This document shows, piece by piece, positions 55,946-64,000 of a stretch of 64,000 nt of DNA. Both the position numbers and the translations under genes were made by a program. Each line of letters starts with the position of its first letter. Within the stretch, counting starts at the first letter, position 1. The notes beneath the pieces are model-generated. The model worked only from the letters and a program-made list of their open reading frames with translations, was not told the DNA's origin and made no database searches. Source of the DNA: CAWBRY01 sp963791295 (GTDB taxonomy: Bacteria; Bacteroidota; Bacteroidia; Chitinophagales; Chitinophagaceae); the NCBI GenBank assembly GCA_963791295.1, contig CAWBRY010000001.1:1674001-1738000 (forward strand), read 5' to 3'.

Positions 55946-58900
55946 TTAAAATGAAAAGTTCAATCCAACTGTAACGACCTTTTGCTGGGGATACGAGAAG
56001 CCCTGTCCCTGACCCAACTCCGGATCAAAATTGTTGATCTTCGTTAGGTCACCAGGTTTTGTGCGGCTACGTATACCCTCGCTGATTGCATTTTGGCATA
56101 TCGCGCAATCCTTACCGGTATGGTATATCCCAATTCTGCAGTCTTTAATCTTAAATAACCCGCATGCCTCATCCAGAATGATGATCCGGTCAAGTGGTTA
56201 TTTTGTTCAGGTGTCGGCAAAATTCTTGGAAATTCAGCATTAGGATTCTCTGGTGTCCAATAATCCAGATTCTCAATCGGTGCCGAGGCATTGTTGGCAA
56301 AGGGCCATGAAGCCACCAGATAAATATCTCTGTTAGCAGCTCCCTGGAATAAAACGGAGAGTTCAAAACCTTTCCAACTTACCCGTGAGTTACCATAGAT
56401 GATCTCCGGAAAGTTTGGTCTTCCAATTACGACTTCATCTTCCGGATCAATTTTATTGTCGCCATTTACATCCCTGTATTTTACATCTCCCGGGTGCAGG
56501 TCTCCGTTTTGCTGGTCAACCGAATATTCCGAAGCGTCGATAATACCATCCTTGTTGGTGTCATCGGCAACCTGAAAATATTCCAGGGACTCGTAACCAA
56601 ATGCTGTACCCAAGGGTCTTCCAGTCCTCGTTCTATTTGGATTATTGCGCGTGGCATCTGTTTCAAAGACCTGTACAAGTTTATTTCGTGCAAAAGAAAA
56701 GTTGCCTTCTATATCAAATATGATTCCGTTCCTGAGTCTTTGAGTTGTTCCGATATTGAATTCAATGCCATGCGTTTCCATGATACCGGCATTTTCCTGG
56801 GCAAGTCCAATGCCGTATTCAGCAGGCACGGTCACATTTGGTTCAAGCAGCAAGCCGGTACGTCTTTCAAAAAAATAATCACCTTCAAATCTGAGTTTAC
56901 CATTCCATAAAACTACATCCAGCCCTATGTCCGTTTCTAGCTCGCTCCCATGTTATATTGGGGTTTGGTTCGAGCCGCTTCGTAAAGGCTTGTTTGAGGT
57001 TGGCCGCCTAAAACTGCCTGTGGGTAACCGGAAAGAATACCATAGGATCCCAGATACTGGAAGGGTCCGCCGGCCAACGCTCCGGATTCACCGTAAGATG
57101 CTCGCAATTTTAAGTTATCGACCCAGGGAAGGTTGTCTTTAATAAATCCTTCTTCGGAGATCCTCCATCCGATTGAAGCTGCCGGAAAGAATCCATAACG
57201 TTTGCCGGGAGCAAAATAATAGTGGCCATCATATCGGCCCGATAATTCCAGAAGATATTTTCTATCGAAGGCATAATTGATCCGGCCCACCAGCGATCTT
57301 TGTTTTGCATCGGATGAAAAGCCATTGTTTGTCTGATCGCCTGCCGCCGATCCACCATTGTTGAGTTGAGGAATATCTATCACATAATTCTTCCGCATCG
57401 TTTCAAAAAAAGTAAAACGGGAAGACCATGGCTTCCAAAACGACTAATCCACCTACTTCGTGTTTTCCAAAAGTATTGCTGTAGTTAATATCGCCCTGGT
57501 ATGTGAATGCATGTGTTTGAGAATATGATACGGTATATTGAGGCTTTTCCAGCAATGCCAGAATCAGGATAAAATTGTTAAGGATTTGAATTCGGCTCTA
57601 TCGTATAATAGGGAATCGGTACTTCCCATTTACGTGTGTATGTAGCAAGGGATTCGAATGTATTGTTAGGATTGGAAGGATCAAGTTGGGAAGGGTTATA
57701 ATCGTAAGAGATAACGGCCTTCACACTCAATCCTTTGATAAAGGGCAATTGCTGCTCTATTGAAAGCTGATTGAGAAGGCTATAACCCTGCGAAGTTCTG
57801 AATCCACCGTAATTGAGTGCACCGTATGCAGACAACCCATGCCAGTCTCCCCACAATCCATTGCTAAAAGTAAGTGGAGCTATCGGCGGCGTGCGGAATA
57901 AGATATTAAAAATTCCACCGTCGCCTACTGTTGAAATGGCAGGATAATGCCTGTCTTCCACTCTGCCATTCATACTAAGACTAACCTTTGTCGTTTTTGT
58001 TGCCTCGATATCTATATTCGCAATCAGGTTGTATCGTTTGAAATTAGTAGCCGTCCACAATCCCTCCTGGCTTAAATAGCCCAGGCCTGCATAATATTTT
58101 ACAGTTTCATTTCCTCCCGTGATGGAAAGGTTATGATTGGTGAACAGGGCATTTTTCTTCATGATCTCGTCAAACACGTTATGATTTGGGTGACCGTCCG
58201 GATCTGAGCCGTCCCTAAACTTTTGAAGATCGTCTGCACTGAAAATAGCGGGGAGGCCTTTATTCTCCTGGGCCGCATTCTGCAATGTTGCAAATTGAAA
58301 TGCATCTGTGAATTTGGTACTATTGTCGGGTTCTGCCAACCCACATAACCAGAATAATTTAAAATCGGAGCGCCGGACTTGCCGCGTTTCGTTGTAACGA
58401 GCACCACACCATTTGCTCCACCCAATCCATAAGGTGCCACAGCCGCAGCATCTTTCAGAATTGAAATGGATTCGATACTGTTTGGATCCAGTTGTGTAAA
58501 ACTGCGAGGTACGCCGTCTACGATTACCAGAGGGTTTGCATTCTTTCCAATGGTGCCGATGCCGCGGATCGTGATAAAGGATCCATCGCCGCCCGGTTCC
58601 CCACTTCCTTGTGTTGCCAATACACCCGTTGCTCTTCCAGTCAGACTATTAGAAATATCAGCGACCGGTGTCTTTGCAATGTCCTTTCCTTTTACCACGC
58701 TGACGGAGGCTGTCAATGAAGTTTTCTTTTGTCGTCCGTAACCTACCACCACGACATTATCGAATTCGACGAGCTGGATAGTCATCGTTACATCTAACCG
58801 GTCCTTGCCCTCTGCGCTGAGTTCAATGGGTTTGAAACCAACACCGGTAAATTCTAGTGTTGATTTTCCCTGGGGAATTTGGATTGAATACAATCCGTCT

Positions 58901-59130
58901 ACGTTGGCACTGGTTGCAATCTTCGTTCCCTTTACGGAAACGGTGACCCCGGCAAGATTTTCTCCTCTCTCATTCTTCACAATTCCCGTCACGGTCCTGC
59001 CCTGAGCCAAACCGGGTGTTGACATTGCCAGCAGGACGAACAGAAACAAAAGAAGGGGAGAGGTCTTTTTAAATACCGACAACCCGGCTTGCAAAGGGCT
59101 GTGCTTTGTCAGGCAGCGTCTTGTACTCAT
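55946..59130 (-). pseudogene. SusC/RagA family TonB-dependent transporter, frameshifted
   Basis: The outer-membrane importer of the locus, about 1,060 residues. 58159-59130 has the signal peptide, a carboxypeptidase-like domain (VTGIVKNERGENLAGVTVSV), the TonB box region (NVVVVGYGRQKKTS) and the plug (GSFITIRGIGTIG, VDGVPRSFTQLDPNSIESI, YGLGGANGVVLVTTKRG). Barrel pieces are 57578-58339, 56937-57398 and 56044-56853. The C terminus (KINNFDPELGQGQGFSYPQQ, ending VGLNFSF) is in another frame and stops at 55946. At least five breaks. Transcribed with SusD and divergent from the AraC gene. Confidence 0.92.
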
Positions 59131-59186
59131 AATGACAGTTTAATCGTTAAGAATGAAATTTTGGTTTACTACCGCATCGAATCCAA

Positions 59187-59204
59187 CCAGGCCTTATCCA
59201 GGCC
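59187..59204. repeat. Short direct repeat upstream of SusC
   Basis: CCAGGCC occurs at 59187-59193 and 59198-59204, an 11-base step, so both copies face the same side of the helix. AraC-family regulators bind direct repeats, and an AraC gene is divergently transcribed next door. It lies 57-74 bases upstream of the SusC start. Suggestive only. Confidence 0.35.
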
Positions 59205-59219
59205 ATTAAAAAAATATAT

Positions 59220-59244
59220 AATAAGTGTAAAAATGACACTTATT
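59220..59244. promoter_or_regulatory. Inverted repeat, candidate operator in the SusC leader
   Basis: AATAAGTGT at 59220-59228 and ACACTTATT at 59236-59244 are exact reverse complements with a 7-base spacer, followed on the plus strand by TTTTT. It lies just downstream of the candidate SusC -7 element. It may be an operator or a leader hairpin. Confidence 0.5.
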
Positions 59245-59253
59245 TTTACGTCT

Positions 59254-59261
59254 CAAATTTA
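59254..59261 (-). promoter_or_regulatory. Candidate -7 element of the SusC promoter
   Basis: The minus strand reads TAAATTTG, matching the Bacteroidota consensus TAnnTTTG. The nearest TTG on the upstream side lies about 16 bases away, shorter than the usual 19-21. A start site near 59247 would give a leader of about 115 bases that includes the inverted repeat at 59220. Confidence 0.4.
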
Positions 59262-59278
59262 GTAAATTTTTTAACACC

Positions 59279-59300
59279 AAAATGGACAAAATTCCATTTT
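59279..59300. promoter_or_regulatory. Second inverted repeat in the SusC-AraC intergenic region
   Basis: AAAATGGA (59279-59286) and TCCATTTT (59293-59300) are exact reverse complements with a 6-base spacer. The element sits between the two divergent promoters; TATTTTTG at 59317-59324 is a possible plus-strand -7 element for the AraC gene. A shared operator is plausible. Confidence 0.45.
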
Positions 59301-59340
59301 TGATGGATTTTGTTATTATTTTTGAAAACCCCCTCCCGAT

Positions 59341-60222
59341 ATGCTTACTCGAAAAAAAGATGGTTTTGAAGGCCAAAAAGTGATGGCGATTCCGCGGTCG
59401 TTGTTATCTCAATGCGCGAAAAATAAAATAGCAAATTCACTGTACATCACTGACATTGGATATTATCCGAAAGCAAAGTATCATTATCAACAACGAACCC
59501 TGGGCGTGGAACAGCATATTCTTGTCTATTGTATAGAAGGGGAGGGTTGGGTCAAAATAAAATCAAAGCAATACCAGATAAAAGCAGGGGAGTTTTTTAT
59601 TATTCCGCCATTTCATGCACATAAGTACGGAGCCAATGAAGCAAATCCGTGGACGATCTACTGGATCCATTTCGACGGGAGGCAATCGAATGGCCTGGTG
59701 GATCTATTAATTAAAAAATCCGGAGGTCACAAGGCGTTTCTTCATTATCACGAACAACGTATTCATTTGTTTGACAGCATCTATCAACTCTTGGAGAGCG
59801 GCTTTGACGCGGAAAACCTGTTATTTGTAAATATGTGTTTTCAATATTTCCTGACTACATTTATTTTTCACGATAAATACAATTCGATGACCCGTATTCC
59901 GGAGCAGGACGCGATCAACCGGTCTATCGACTTGATGAGTAAGAAGATCGATCAGATGATCCCGTTGGAAGAAATTGCTACTTCGGTGAATTTATCTACC
60001 TCACATTTTTCTGCGCTCTTCAAGAAAAAAACTGGCTTTTCCCCCATTGAGTATTTCAATCATCTGAAGGTCCAGAAGGCCTGTCAATACTTACTATTCT
60101 CAGATTGGAGAGTGAAGGAAATTGCATTCAAGCTGGGCGTGGAAGATCCTTACTATTTCTCCAGACTATTTACTAAGGTGATGGGAATGTCTCCTAACGA
60201 ATATCGCGAGAAGCGAATCTAG
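59341..60222 (+). CDS. AraC family regulator with cupin-type sensor domain
   Basis: A 293-residue transcription regulator. Residues 25-165 form an AraC-type sugar-binding cupin (YCIEGEGWVKIKSKQYQI, GEFFIIPPFHAHKYGANEAN, YWIHFDGRQ). Residues 195-290 are the double helix-turn-helix (PLEEIATSVNLSTSHFSALF, TGFSPIEYFNHLKVQKAC, VEDPYYFSRLFTKVMGMSPN). It is divergent from SusC and probably controls it in response to a released sugar. A start at 59383 (MAIPRSLL) is an alternative. The TAG stop is the first unit of the heptanucleotide array. Confidence 0.92.
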   Translation: MLTRKKDGFEGQKVMAIPRSLLSQCAKNKIANSLYITDIGYYPKAKYHYQQRTLGVEQHILVYCIEGEGWVKIKSKQYQIKAGEFFIIPPFHAHKYGANEANPWTIYWIHFDGRQSNGLVDLLIKKSGGHKAFLHYHEQRIHLFDSIYQLLESGFDAENLLFVNMCFQYFLTTFIFHDKYNSMTRIPEQDAINRSIDLMSKKIDQMIPLEEIATSVNLSTSHFSALFKKKTGFSPIEYFNHLKVQKACQYLLFSDWRVKEIAFKLGVEDPYYFSRLFTKVMGMSPNEYREKRI

Positions 60223-60250
60223 CATCCAGTATCTAGTATCTGGCGTCTAG
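60216..60250. repeat. Heptanucleotide array spanning the stop codons of convergent genes
   Basis: Five 7-base units of the form xATCTAG or close variants run from 60216 to 60250. The first contains the TAG stop of the AraC gene; the third contains, on the opposite strand, the TAG stop of the beta-helix gene (60233-60235). CTAG is self-complementary, so stops occur on both strands, and the array as a whole is an imperfect palindrome. Confidence 0.8.
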
Positions 60251-61791
60251 TTCATAAACCCCCGGCTCCCTCGCTTTTCCCGCCGGTATTGGATTCCCGA
60301 AAAAATCGTGGGCTGGTACATTCATTTTAAATTGGGTTGCCAATTGCAATCCCTTATTCTTTAACGGAGATGTAGTAGAAAGTTGAAATCCTTTTAGACT
60401 GCTGAGTTGGTACGTGTCTTTGCAATCAGTTATGATCGGACCAACCAGCAATGGATCTATTTGTTCACCTGCAATTTTTCCATCTATTTTTTCCTGCCCC
60501 GTCGAATTGGACCAATCCAACAGCGTGTTGTATCCTCTGAATCTGATCTCACTCTCCGCTTTCCACCAGATATTTCCCAAAAACTTTTCTCCGGACGACG
60601 GACCATGGATCACTTCGTTGTTGGCTATGAAAATATTATTATAAAATATAAAATTCTTATTCGGACTTTTTTCCTCAAACTTTATTGCGGGTGAATGCGT
60701 CGAATAGATCAGGTTATTATAGACCAGGCAGTCGGCCAACTGCACACTGTCGTCCGAACCATTCCAGACAAAAATACCTCCGCAACCCTTGGTTTTGGTT
60801 GCATCATTGACACTGACACAATATCGAAGCACATTATTGTTCCATAACGATGCTCCCGCATACTGAAAGAGTCCATATCCCGCTCCTTCATTTTCGTAGG
60901 AGAGACAATACTGAACTACGGAATTAGTAACTCCTCCATCCAGGTCGAAACCTCCTCCATCTGCTGCTCCTTTTGAAGTCTTGTTTCGATAGCTAATGCA
61001 GTATTGTATAATTACCCTGTCACTTTCGTATGCCCAAATACCGACCGGACCGTTGCCATGCCACGGCATATCCCAACCATTATTGGTGGCAGTGCAATGA
61101 TCGATCAAAACACTGTCTGACCAGCCTGCCAATATTCCATTGCCGCTATGATTATCTAAAACAGTAGGATCTCCCGCATTATTTTCGGCGTGGCAATCAA
61201 GAACCCGGATATTTTTTGATCTTTTTCCTGGGAACCGGTAATATGTATTCCGCAAAATCCATTGCTGATAGCCTGCACATCTTTAATATCAATATTGTTT
61301 GCTGATTGGATCTCAATCCCTGATTTTTGAAATCCTTCTGTGCGGACGTTGGTTACGCTTCCATTTGATGCCTGATCCAGGATTATACCCGAACTGACAT
61401 TTCCGGTATTTCGGCCATTACCTTTTGTATGAATTTCTTTTAATTTAAAATGTTGGCCGCGGATAATGATCGCTTCTTTATTTTCACCATTCACTATAGC
61501 TCGTCCTTTCCCATAGCTAGAGATAACATTTGGTTTAAGAGCCGTGCCATGAGCGTTGATGGACAAGGTTCCGTTGAAGCTATCTCCTCCTTTCAATAGA
61601 ATTTGATCGCCGGGCTTCATCGTAATGCTGTTCACCTTAGCCAGCGATTTGAATGGCTTTTTTTCCGTACCCGGATTTTCATCATTGCCAAGGGAACTAA
61701 TAAAATATGTTCGTGACTTGCTCTTTTGGCTGTAGCAAGACGCCAGGATGAAATTGCAGGTGATCAATAATAAAATGAATCGCGTTATCAT
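60233..61791 (-). pseudogene. Right-handed parallel beta-helix lipoprotein, one frameshift
   Basis: A surface or periplasmic lipoprotein (lipobox FILASC) of about 520 residues. The cap reads YFISSLGNDENPGTEKKPFK and GDQILLKGGDSFNG, as in the beta-helix protein at 51466. Coils follow (IKDVQAISNGFCGIHITGSQ, DHCTATNNGWDMPWHG, SVVQYCLSYENEGAGYGLF). The two frames (61156-61818 and 60233-61255) join near 61230. The Met at 61791 is preferred over 61818 because the signal peptide then starts normally. Its likely role is binding or cleaving pectin-like polymer. The last residues (LDARY) and the stop come from the heptanucleotide array. Confidence 0.85.
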
Positions 61792-61859
61792 GCTCAGTGA
61801 ATATAATATAATAATCAATTGTAATTATCGGAATGCCTATTTTTGATAGCATCACTAAT

Positions 61860-62564
61860 ATGAGACACTATTCCAGGCAAAAAAGAATTCTTTCTGCGAT
61901 CGATTGTATCATTTTTGGCTTTGATGGCCAGGAACTGAAAATATTGCTTATACAACGGGGCTTCGAACCGGAAAAGGGAAAATGGAGTTTAATGGGTGGT
62001 TTTGTGCAGCCCAGCGAAACTTTTGAAGAGGCCGGCGCTCGCATTTTGAAACAACTAACGGGATTGAAAGGAGTATATATGGAACAACTATATGCATTTG
62101 GTGATCCAGGGCGCGATCCCGTTGAGCGAACGGTCTCTGTTGCTTATTTCGCCCTCATCGACATTCATAAATACGAACAACAAATTAGTGAAGACTATCA
62201 TGCCGACTGGTTCCCATTAAATAAAATTCCCCGCTTGATATTTGATCACGAGAAGATGGTCCAGATGGCAAAGGAGAAATTGCAATACAAGGCAGCCTTT
62301 CATCCAATCTTATTTGAATTGCTTCCGGAAAAATTTACTCTTCCTCAATTGCAAAATCTCTATGAAGGAGTTTATAATGCGGCATTAGATAAGCGCAATT
62401 TTAGTCGCAAGATCCATTCCGCTCAACTGCTGATTAAGCAAAAAGAAAAAGAAAAAGCCCACTCCAAGAAAGGAGCCTTTTATTACAAACTGGATAAGAG
62501 GAGATACAATTCCATTTTTCACTCGGTGTTTAACTTCATTCCGAATCCGGACAATCTGAAATAA
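61860..62564 (+). CDS. Nudix-fold transcriptional regulator (NrtR/AraR-like)
   Basis: A 234-residue protein with a Nudix fold (SAIDCIIFGFDGQELKILL, WSLMGGFVQPSETFEEAG) and a C-terminal winged helix (FTLPQLQNLYEGVYNAALDK, NFSRKIHS). In active Nudix enzymes the box continues REUXEEXG; here it is RILKQLTG, so the catalytic Glu residues are lost. This pattern fits the regulatory branch that includes NrtR and the arabinose regulator AraR of Bacteroides. With an arabinose/fucose-isomerase-like gene in the locus, a pentose-responsive repressor is a fair inference. It is divergent from the beta-helix gene; the start at 61860 is chosen over 61833. Its stop is one base from the convergent response-regulator stop. 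Confidence 0.85.
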   Translation: MRHYSRQKRILSAIDCIIFGFDGQELKILLIQRGFEPEKGKWSLMGGFVQPSETFEEAGARILKQLTGLKGVYMEQLYAFGDPGRDPVERTVSVAYFALIDIHKYEQQISEDYHADWFPLNKIPRLIFDHEKMVQMAKEKLQYKAAFHPILFELLPEKFTLPQLQNLYEGVYNAALDKRNFSRKIHSAQLLIKQKEKEKAHSKKGAFYYKLDKRRYNSIFHSVFNFIPNPDNLK

Positions 62565-62565
62565 A

Positions 62566-62937
62566 TCAATCGGTAGAGGCCGGAACAAGATGTTGTTCGA
62601 CTTTCTTAAGCAGGTGATTTATATTGAATGGCTTTTCTACATAATCATCGGCGCCGGCTTTTCTGGAAAGGTTGGCAATATCGGGAGAGGCGGAAACCAT
62701 GATAACGGGAATGTGCTTTGTCTCGGCTATGCTTTTCAGATGCCGGCATACGTCAAGGCCATCGAGCCCGGAGAGTTGTTTATCGATCAAAAATATATCG
62801 GGTATTGAAAAGTTTCCTTGAAGAAGGTCCTCACCATTTGCCTTCAACTCGACAGTATAACCAGCATTCCTGAATATGATACTAAATATATCCCGGATAC
62901 CATCATCGTCGTCAGCTATCAGGATCCTTTTCTTCAT
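62566..62937 (-). CDS. Single-domain response regulator
   Basis: A 123-residue CheY-like receiver: acidic pocket ADDDDG, phosphosite Asp in IFLIDKQLSG, Thr/Ser switch in VIMVSASP, Lys in YVEKPF. No output domain, so it works as a phosphorelay element or by protein contact. No kinase gene is adjacent. Confidence 0.9.
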   Translation of the reverse strand: MKKRILIADDDDGIRDIFSIIFRNAGYTVELKANGEDLLQGNFSIPDIFLIDKQLSGLDGLDVCRHLKSIAETKHIPVIMVSASPDIANLSRKAGADDYVEKPFNINHLLKKVEQHLVPASTD

Positions 62938-63340
62938 TGCCTATTTTCGAGCAAATGTTATGCCTCATAACTTATTAATAATCTTTATATAACTCGCTAA
63001 TACAAACGGATATTTTTTGAACCGAATAAGATAATCGGGATGCAGTTTTGTAGAAGTTTTTCCCCCTTAAAATGAGACCAGCGACTCCGGCAAGAGGAGG
63101 TGAAACATCACGAAATGGAATAAGGCAGATTTAAATTTGGGCCAACTTCTATAGCGATTATATGCCGTACAACCGGCTATTTCTCCAATTATATTTACCA
63201 AGACTAAGTAGATTTACTTAGAATCGCTTTTTACTTTTATAAAATAGCAGCTTTCTCAGTTGCTTTGCGATCTATAATAAGATATTTTACTTAACTTATC
63301 TCTGGGAAAAACCTTATCCACCAAATTAGTTCTTATCCGC
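62938..63340. other. Intergenic region between divergent response regulators
   Basis: About 400 AT-rich bases. I find no TAnnTTTG element on either strand at a useful position, no inverted repeat above a few bases and no RNA gene. Confidence 0.4.
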
Positions 63341-63976
63341 ATGGATAAAATAACCATCCTGCTTGTGGATGACCATAAATTGATTAGAGAATCGTGGTCA
63401 TTCATCCTTAATAGCGACCCTCGCTTCCTGGTTGTAGGAGAGACCAGCAACGGCGACGAGGCGGTGGACATTGCCAAAAACATAAGGCCTAATATCGTTC
63501 TGATGGACGTCAACATGACTCCCGTCAATGGGTTTGATGCGACCAAGCAAATTCGCAAGTTCTCCCCTGGCTCTAAGGTCATTGGCATATCCATGCATAC
63601 CATGCCAGCCTATGCCAGGCGGATGTTGCAAATGGGCGCCATGGGCTATGTAACCAAGAATTCCTCAAAAGATGAAATGATCAGCGCCATCGTAGAAGTA
63701 AATAGTGGCAAAAAATACGTGTGCGAAGAAGTAAAGAATATTTTGGCACAACAAGAACTGGAAGACGATGTAGGTTTGCCCGATATGAATGTTCTTTCCC
63801 GGCGAGAGTTGGAGATAGTTAAATTGATCAAAGAGGGCATGTCATCCAAAGAAATTGCCTTACGACTCGACATTTCATTAAAAACAGTGGAAGTTCACCG
63901 ATATAACATTCTGAAAAAGCTAAACCTGAAGAATACTGCGTCGCTCGTGAATTATATTAATGCGCAGGGTTTGTAA
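63341..63976 (+). CDS. Response regulator, NarL/LuxR type
   Basis: A 211-residue regulator with a receiver domain (VDDHKLIRES; phosphosite Asp in IVLMDVNMTP; Lys in YVTKNSS) and a complete LuxR helix-turn-helix (LSRRELEIVKLIKEGMSSKE, SLKTVEVHRYNILKKL). It is the full-length counterpart of the truncated regulator at 25979 and so a candidate partner for the HisKA_3 kinases at 16878, 22224 and 23774, which have no receiver of their own. Confidence 0.93.
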   Translation: MDKITILLVDDHKLIRESWSFILNSDPRFLVVGETSNGDEAVDIAKNIRPNIVLMDVNMTPVNGFDATKQIRKFSPGSKVIGISMHTMPAYARRMLQMGAMGYVTKNSSKDEMISAIVEVNSGKKYVCEEVKNILAQQELEDDVGLPDMNVLSRRELEIVKLIKEGMSSKEIALRLDISLKTVEVHRYNILKKLNLKNTASLVNYINAQGL

Positions 63977-64000
63977 TCTCAACTTTACTACACTTTCAAT

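Noticed and set aside
1..64000. CRISPR arrays, insertion sequences, prophage, tRNA or rRNA genes
   Set aside because: I looked on both strands and found no spaced direct repeats of CRISPR type, no transposase motifs and no convincing structural RNA.

Overview
The window comes from a member of the Bacteroidota, most likely family Chitinophagaceae. The evidence is a SusC/SusD pair, a C-terminal type IX secretion sorting domain on an ice-binding protein, FtsX-type permeases ending in SLRTE, Reg_prop/Y_Y_Y sensor kinases, DUF3943 and DUF5107 proteins, and a TAnnTTTG-like promoter element. I see no rRNA, tRNA, CRISPR array, transposase or phage gene.

Layout. 0.1-9.1 kb holds housekeeping and accessory genes: an FtsX permease, a DUF3943 protein, a J-like membrane protein, a broken M28 peptidase, an Fpg/Nei glycosylase and a broken alditol-oxidase-like flavoprotein. 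9.1-16.5 kb (minus strand) holds a shattered propeller sensor kinase, an amidohydrolase remnant, a GAF protein split by two single-base insertions, and a zinc alcohol dehydrogenase. 16.9-28.3 kb (plus strand) is an intact sensory block: a multi-PAS kinase, an ice-binding protein, an HMA-AraC regulator, a cupin, two more kinases, a response regulator that lost its DNA-binding domain, and an ABC exporter. 28.3-40.1 kb holds a GMC oxidoreductase, a desaturase, a second copy of the AraC-cupin module, DinB, a broken permease, an ECF sigma factor with a membrane partner, an S41 peptidase and a YtxH protein. 40.2-40.9 kb is an anomalous A-depleted stretch after a 24-T run. 40.9-61.8 kb is a polysaccharide utilisation locus: a six-hairpin glycosidase fragment, an arabinose/fucose isomerase-like gene, DUF5107-TPR, two GH2 enzymes, beta-helix proteins, a polysaccharide deacetylase, SusD, SusC, an AraC regulator and, next to it, a Nudix-type regulator. 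Two response regulators end the window.

How the genes may work together. In the utilisation locus SusC/SusD would import oligosaccharides. GH2 enzymes, beta-helix proteins, the deacetylase and the six-hairpin enzyme would trim them, and the isomerase would feed the released pentose or deoxysugar into metabolism. The AraC and Nudix-type proteins are the likely regulators. In the sensory block the kinases lack their own receiver domains and probably signal to the stand-alone LuxR-type response regulators.

Many genes carry single-base indels, often in homopolymers, in patches (5.4-6.1, 7.8-15.3, 32.9-36.3, 40.9-43.3, 50.7-61.3 kb), while 16.9-28.3 kb is clean. This looks more like uneven sequence quality than real gene decay, so broken genes are described as they would read if repaired. 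The most interesting sequence-level signals are heptanucleotide arrays at gene 3' ends that supply the stop codons, 22-residue repeats in the linkers of two PAS kinases, a duplicated HMA-AraC/cupin module, a possible beta-helix/thioredoxin fusion, and a small membrane protein with an NQ-heptad repeat.
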